Source of the DNA: JAFDVL01 sp031371805 | Lineage (GTDB): Bacteria > Acidobacteriota > Blastocatellia > RBC074 | Reading direction: 5' to 3' | DNA: 9,800 nucleotides | NCBI GenBank assembly: GCA_031371805.1 | Contig: JANMKB010000691.1 | Span: forward strand, 1 to 9,800 | In this document: one piece after another, positions 7,016 through 9,800 of the stretch | Layout of the letters: each line of letters opens with the position of its first letter | Numbering within the stretch: the stretch's first letter is position 1 | The notes under the pieces: generated by a model | The model's input: the letters and a program-made list of their open reading frames with translations, nothing else | Told to the model about the DNA's origin: nothing | The model's database searches: none | Translations under genes and position numbers: made by a program

Positions 7016-9712
7016 ATGCCCCTGACTTCCGGCACGCGCTTCGATCATTACGAAATTATTGCGCCCATTGGCAAAGGTGGAATGGGCGAAGTTTTTCGCG
7101 CCCGCGATACACGCTTAAATCGTGACGTTGCGATCAAAGTTTTGCCTGCTGATTTTGCGCAGGACGCCGACCGCCTGCGTCGTTTCGAGTTGGAGGCCAG
7201 AGCTACCGGAGCGCTTAATCATCCAAATATTTTGACGATCTATGATATTGGCAATCATGCCGGAGCGCCGTACATCGTAGCTGAATTACTCGATGGCGAA
7301 GAACTGCGCGAGCAATTAAATCAGGGCGCGTTGCCTGTGCGCAAGGCAATGGAATATGCGCAACAAATTGCCAATGGTTTAGCTGCCGCACACGCTAAAG
7401 GGATCGTGCATCGTGACCTCAAGCCAGAAAATTTGTTCGTGACGAAAGATGGTCGCATCAAGATTTTAGATTTTGGGTTGGCGAAGCTGACGGAGCGACG
7501 GGGCGAAAAGGCGAAGGGGAGACTGGGCGAAGATGACGCTACACTCGCCCTCTCGCCCCATCCCGCAGTCGCCCCGTCGCTCACAATTCCTGGCACAGTG
7601 ATGGGAACCGTTGCGTATATGTCACCGGAACAAGTGCGTGGACAGGAGACAGATCATCGGTCGGATATTTTTAGCTTTGGGATCATCCTGCATGAAATGC
7701 TGAGCGGGCAGCGCACGTTTACGGGCGATTCACACGTTGAAGTGATGAATGCAATTTTGAAAGAAGACCCGCCGGAATTAAGTGAATCAAACGCGAAGAT
7801 TTCGCCGCAGCTTGAAAAGACGGTGCGACGCTGTTTGGAGAAGAAACCGGAGCGACGTTTTCAGACCGCGAGCGACTTAGGTTTTGCGCTCGAAGGATTG
7901 TCATCCCCTGGGTACGCAGGCGTCCCGCCTGCGTCACTCGCAGGCACCTTGCCTGCGAGTGACGCAGGGTGGCGCGACCGCATCGCGTGGATTGTCGCGG
8001 GCGTCGTTTCATTGCTTGTGGCTGGTTTCGCGTGGGCGTACTTCACGCGCCAGCCGACAACGAACGAAGCGCGTGTCATGAAGTTTGCAATCAACCCGCC
8101 AGAGAACGCGAGCTTCGACAACATTGCCATTTCGCCCGATGGCCGCTGGCTGGCCTTCACGGCGGCGACGGGCGGCAAGGTGCAACTCTGGGTGCGGGCG
8201 CTCGATGCCAGCGAAGCCAAAGCGCTGCCCGGCACCGAAGGCGCGCGCTTCCCCTTCTGGTCGGCGGACAATCACTGGATTGCTTTCTTCACGGCCACCA
8301 AGCTGAAGAAGACCGAAGTCTCCGGCGGGCCGCCGCAAACCTTGTGCGATTTGAACAATCCGACGGGCGGCACTTGGAACCGCGATGGCGTGATTCTCTT
8401 TTCGCGTCAGAGCGGGCTGTCCAGAGTCGCGGCGACGGGCGGTGAAGTGACGGTCTTGACGACACCTGACCGAGCACGCGAGGAGATCGCTCACTATAAT
8501 CCCTCCTTCCTACCGGATGGGCAGCACTTTATCTATTCTATCCAGAGCGGGCAAAAAGAGACGCGTGGGATTTACCTGGGCTCGCTCGACGGCAAGGTCA
8601 AGCAGCGGCTGTTTGGTGAGTACTCTTCTGCCGTCTATGCGCCGCCTGGGTTTCTGCTCTTCCGACGTGATGAGACCTTGCTGGCGCAGCCCTTCGATGC
8701 CGACAAACGACAACTCAGTGGTGAATCGTTCGCGGTGGCTGAGCGGGTTGGGCACCATCCACTTTACCTTCAACGCCTGAATGTTTCTGTCTCCGACAAT
8801 GGGGTGCTAGCGCTGGATTCGCACGTCAACCGGCTGAGCAGGCAATTACTCTGGCTGGATCGCGCGGGCAAACAGATCGGCTCGCTCGGCGAGTGGAGCG
8901 TCTATTCCAGTCCCTGGCTCGCGCCTGACGAAAAGCGTTTCGTGGCTGAACGCCGCGATCCCCAGATCACCACTTGGGATCTCTGGCTGGCCGACCTGTC
9001 GGGCGCGAACGCCACCCGTTTCACCTTCGATCCGAGCAACGATATTTCTCCAGTCTGGTCGCCTGATGGGAGCCGCATCATCTGGGTGTCCGCGCGGGAG
9101 GGTCGTGCTCGCCTTTATCAAAAGGCTGCCAACGGAACTGGTCAGGATGAGCCGTTGTTCAATGTCAGTGGCTTTCCCACGGACTGGTCGCGCGACGGAC
9201 GCTTCATCATCTACTACCAAACCGATCCGAAAACGAAAAATGATGTGTGGGTCTTGCCACTGGATGGGGAGCAGAAGCCTTTCCCGTTTCTCCAGACGGA
9301 AGCTTACGAGGGCGGAGCGCAACTCTCGCCCGATGGGCGCTGGCTGGCTTACGTCTCGGATGAATCGGGCAGGTTTGAGGTCTACGTCCAGCGCTTCCCT
9401 GCAGGCGGCGGCCAACGGCAGGTTTCGACGGGTGGTGGAGCGGGGCCGCACTGGCGGCGGGATGGGAAGGAATTGTTCTACTACGCAAATGACGGCAAGC
9501 TGATGGCGCTGCCGGTCGGGAGCGGAGAGAGCTTCGAGCTGGGCGCGGCAGTGGCGCTCTTTGAGTTCCGTTCCGGGAGCATTTCTCCCTCCATCGCGCC
9601 GTATACGGTGACCGGGGATGGGCAGCGGTTTCTGGTCAATGCGATTGTGGATGCGGAGCCGCGCGCGCCGCTAACGGTCGTGGTCAACTGGGCGGCGGGA
9701 ATGAAGAAATAA
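7016..9712 (+). CDS. Membrane Ser/Thr protein kinase with C-terminal PD40/TolB-like propeller
   Basis: An 898-residue receptor-like kinase. The Hanks-type kinase domain (about 10-285) is complete: glycine loop IGKGGMGEVF (18-27), VAIK with K41, helix C glutamate probably E60, HRDLKPEN (132-139, D134), DFG (152-154) and SPE (203-205). The activation segment is lengthened by a 30-codon palindrome-derived insert (160-189). A repeat-derived linker (299-318) leads to one transmembrane helix (about 323-343). The periplasmic half (about 350-898) is a beta propeller with repeated blades such as ISPDGRWLAF (372-381), WSPDGSRIIW (681-690) and LSPDGRWLAY (770-779). The first and last of these are identical at 22 of 23 bases in the DNA. 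Such kinases are abundant in Acidobacteriota; ligand and targets are unknown. The ATG at 7016 is chosen because the kinase fold begins soon after it; only a weak GAGAG lies upstream. GC rises from about 52% to 61% after the linker. All catalytic residues are present, so activity is expected. Confidence 0.93.
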   Translation: MPLTSGTRFDHYEIIAPIGKGGMGEVFRARDTRLNRDVAIKVLPADFAQDADRLRRFELEARATGALNHPNILTIYDIGNHAGAPYIVAELLDGEELREQLNQGALPVRKAMEYAQQIANGLAAAHAKGIVHRDLKPENLFVTKDGRIKILDFGLAKLTERRGEKAKGRLGEDDATLALSPHPAVAPSLTIPGTVMGTVAYMSPEQVRGQETDHRSDIFSFGIILHEMLSGQRTFTGDSHVEVMNAILKEDPPELSESNAKISPQLEKTVRRCLEKKPERRFQTASDLGFALEGLSSPGYAGVPPASLAGTLPASDAGWRDRIAWIVAGVVSLLVAGFAWAYFTRQPTTNEARVMKFAINPPENASFDNIAISPDGRWLAFTAATGGKVQLWVRALDASEAKALPGTEGARFPFWSADNHWIAFFTATKLKKTEVSGGPPQTLCDLNNPTGGTWNRDGVILFSRQSGLSRVAATGGEVTVLTTPDRAREEIAHYNPSFLPDGQHFIYSIQSGQKETRGIYLGSLDGKVKQRLFGEYSSAVYAPPGFLLFRRDETLLAQPFDADKRQLSGESFAVAERVGHHPLYLQRLNVSVSDNGVLALDSHVNRLSRQLLWLDRAGKQIGSLGEWSVYSSPWLAPDEKRFVAERRDPQITTWDLWLADLSGANATRFTFDPSNDISPVWSPDGSRIIWVSAREGRARLYQKAANGTGQDEPLFNVSGFPTDWSRDGRFIIYYQTDPKTKNDVWVLPLDGEQKPFPFLQTEAYEGGAQLSPDGRWLAYVSDESGRFEVYVQRFPAGGGQRQVSTGGGAGPHWRRDGKELFYYANDGKLMALPVGSGESFELGAAVALFEFRSGSISPSIAPYTVTGDGQRFLVNAIVDAEPRAPLTVVVNWAAGMKK
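7493..7582. repeat. 90-bp imperfect palindromic repeat inside the kinase activation segment
   Basis: The outer arms GAGCGACGGGGCGA (7493-7506) and TCGCCCCGTCGCTC (7569-7582) are perfect 14-nt inverted repeats. The inner arms GGGCGA (7525-7530) and TCGCCC (7545-7550) flank a 14-base centre. The two 18-base stretches between them match at about 9 of 18 positions, so the element is symmetric, with 38 bases per side. It spans exactly codons 160-189. The GGGGCGA-rich composition resembles dispersed palindromic repeats of bacterial genomes rather than kinase sequence. Confidence 0.7.
7914..7968. repeat. Tandem REP-like palindromes in the kinase linker
   Basis: Two GCAGGC-N5-GCCTGC units start at 7916 and 7940, 24 bases apart. 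The second lies in a perfect 18-bp stem (7928-7945 / 7951-7968) with a 5-base loop. The first forms an 8-bp stem (7914-7921 / 7927-7934) that shares bases with the arm of the second, so the two hairpins compete. The insert encodes the 8-residue repeat AGVPPASL / AGTLPASD just before the membrane helix. In my general knowledge, peptides of the AGVPPA/AGTLPA kind mark a dispersed palindromic repeat in Acidobacteriota and Verrucomicrobiota. Confidence 0.8.
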
Positions 9713-9800
9713 TATGGAGTGCGGCGGTCTTGACGCCGCTTTGCTGTTCGTGACCAAACTATTTTCGTGGCAATGAAAGCTTTACGCGACGAACAAAAAG
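9713..9800. other. Region after the kinase gene; hairpin, and no confident gene
   Basis: The stretch starts with a GC-rich hairpin, GCGGCG (9721-9726) and CGCCGC (9734-9739) around a 7-base loop, followed by CTTTGCTG and only a short T run. It may terminate the kinase transcript weakly. It may also be another copy of a dispersed repeat, since GTGCGGCGG...CGCCGCTTT has that look. An ATG at 9773 opens a frame (MKALRDEQK...) to the window edge. It has no Shine-Dalgarno, and nine codons are too few to call. Confidence 0.45.

Noticed and set aside
7914..7968. CRISPR repeats
   Set aside because: There are only two short palindromic units 24 bases apart inside an open frame, with no regular spacers and no cas genes nearby.
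7969..8494. Long overlapping open frames on both strands over the propeller region
   Set aside because: They are shadows in GC-rich coding DNA, where stop codons are rare. The plus-strand kinase-propeller frame has continuous domain signatures.
1..9800. A defence island, biosynthetic cluster or other new multi-gene system
   Set aside because: All confident genes are housekeeping, transport or signalling genes with separate orientations and terminators. I see no transposase, integrase, nuclease-helicase pair or tRNA gene.

Overview
The window looks like an ordinary chromosomal stretch of a Gram-negative soil-type bacterium, most likely Acidobacteriota (Blastocatellia-like). This rests on three things: a receptor-like Ser/Thr kinase fused through one membrane helix to a TolB/PD40-type propeller, an architecture expanded in that phylum; palindromic GCAGGC...GCCTGC repeats inside a coding region, which I associate with that group; and moderate GC. 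The placement is inference, since no rRNA or other taxonomic marker is present. By hand count on sampled lines, the permease and mutS region is about 43% GC, the kinase domain about 52% and the propeller half about 61%.

Layout. Bases 1-420 (+) hold the C-terminal DHHA1 end of an AlaX-like alanyl-tRNA editing protein. It meets a convergent M48 metalloprotease (463-1581, -) at a shared 14-bp terminator hairpin. Next comes a tiny secreted, extremely charged protein (1911-2114, -) with its own terminator. Bases 2115-2382 have no confident gene but hold a short coding-like remnant. An APC-family permease (2383-3768, -) follows, with a 53-bp palindromic element directly upstream. Further right are rpmB (L28, 3922-4158, -) with a terminator, and mutS (4225-6861, -). 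mutS is divergent from the kinase-propeller gene (7016-9712, +), with 154 bp between them. The last 88 bases hold a repeat-like hairpin and no confident gene.

How the genes relate. I see no dedicated multi-gene system. Translation quality control (AlaX, L28), DNA repair (MutS), envelope proteolysis (M48), transport and signalling are adjacent, but the spacing, terminators and orientations suggest mostly independent transcription. mutS-rpmB (66-bp gap) is the only pair likely to share a transcript.

The most interesting signal is not a gene. The kinase gene carries two unrelated palindromic elements inside its reading frame. One is a 90-bp (30-codon) imperfect palindrome in the activation segment, and the other is a tandem hairpin repeat in the linker before the membrane helix. 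A third hairpin lies just after its stop codon. GC content steps up right after the second element, which suggests a possible chimeric or recombined gene.
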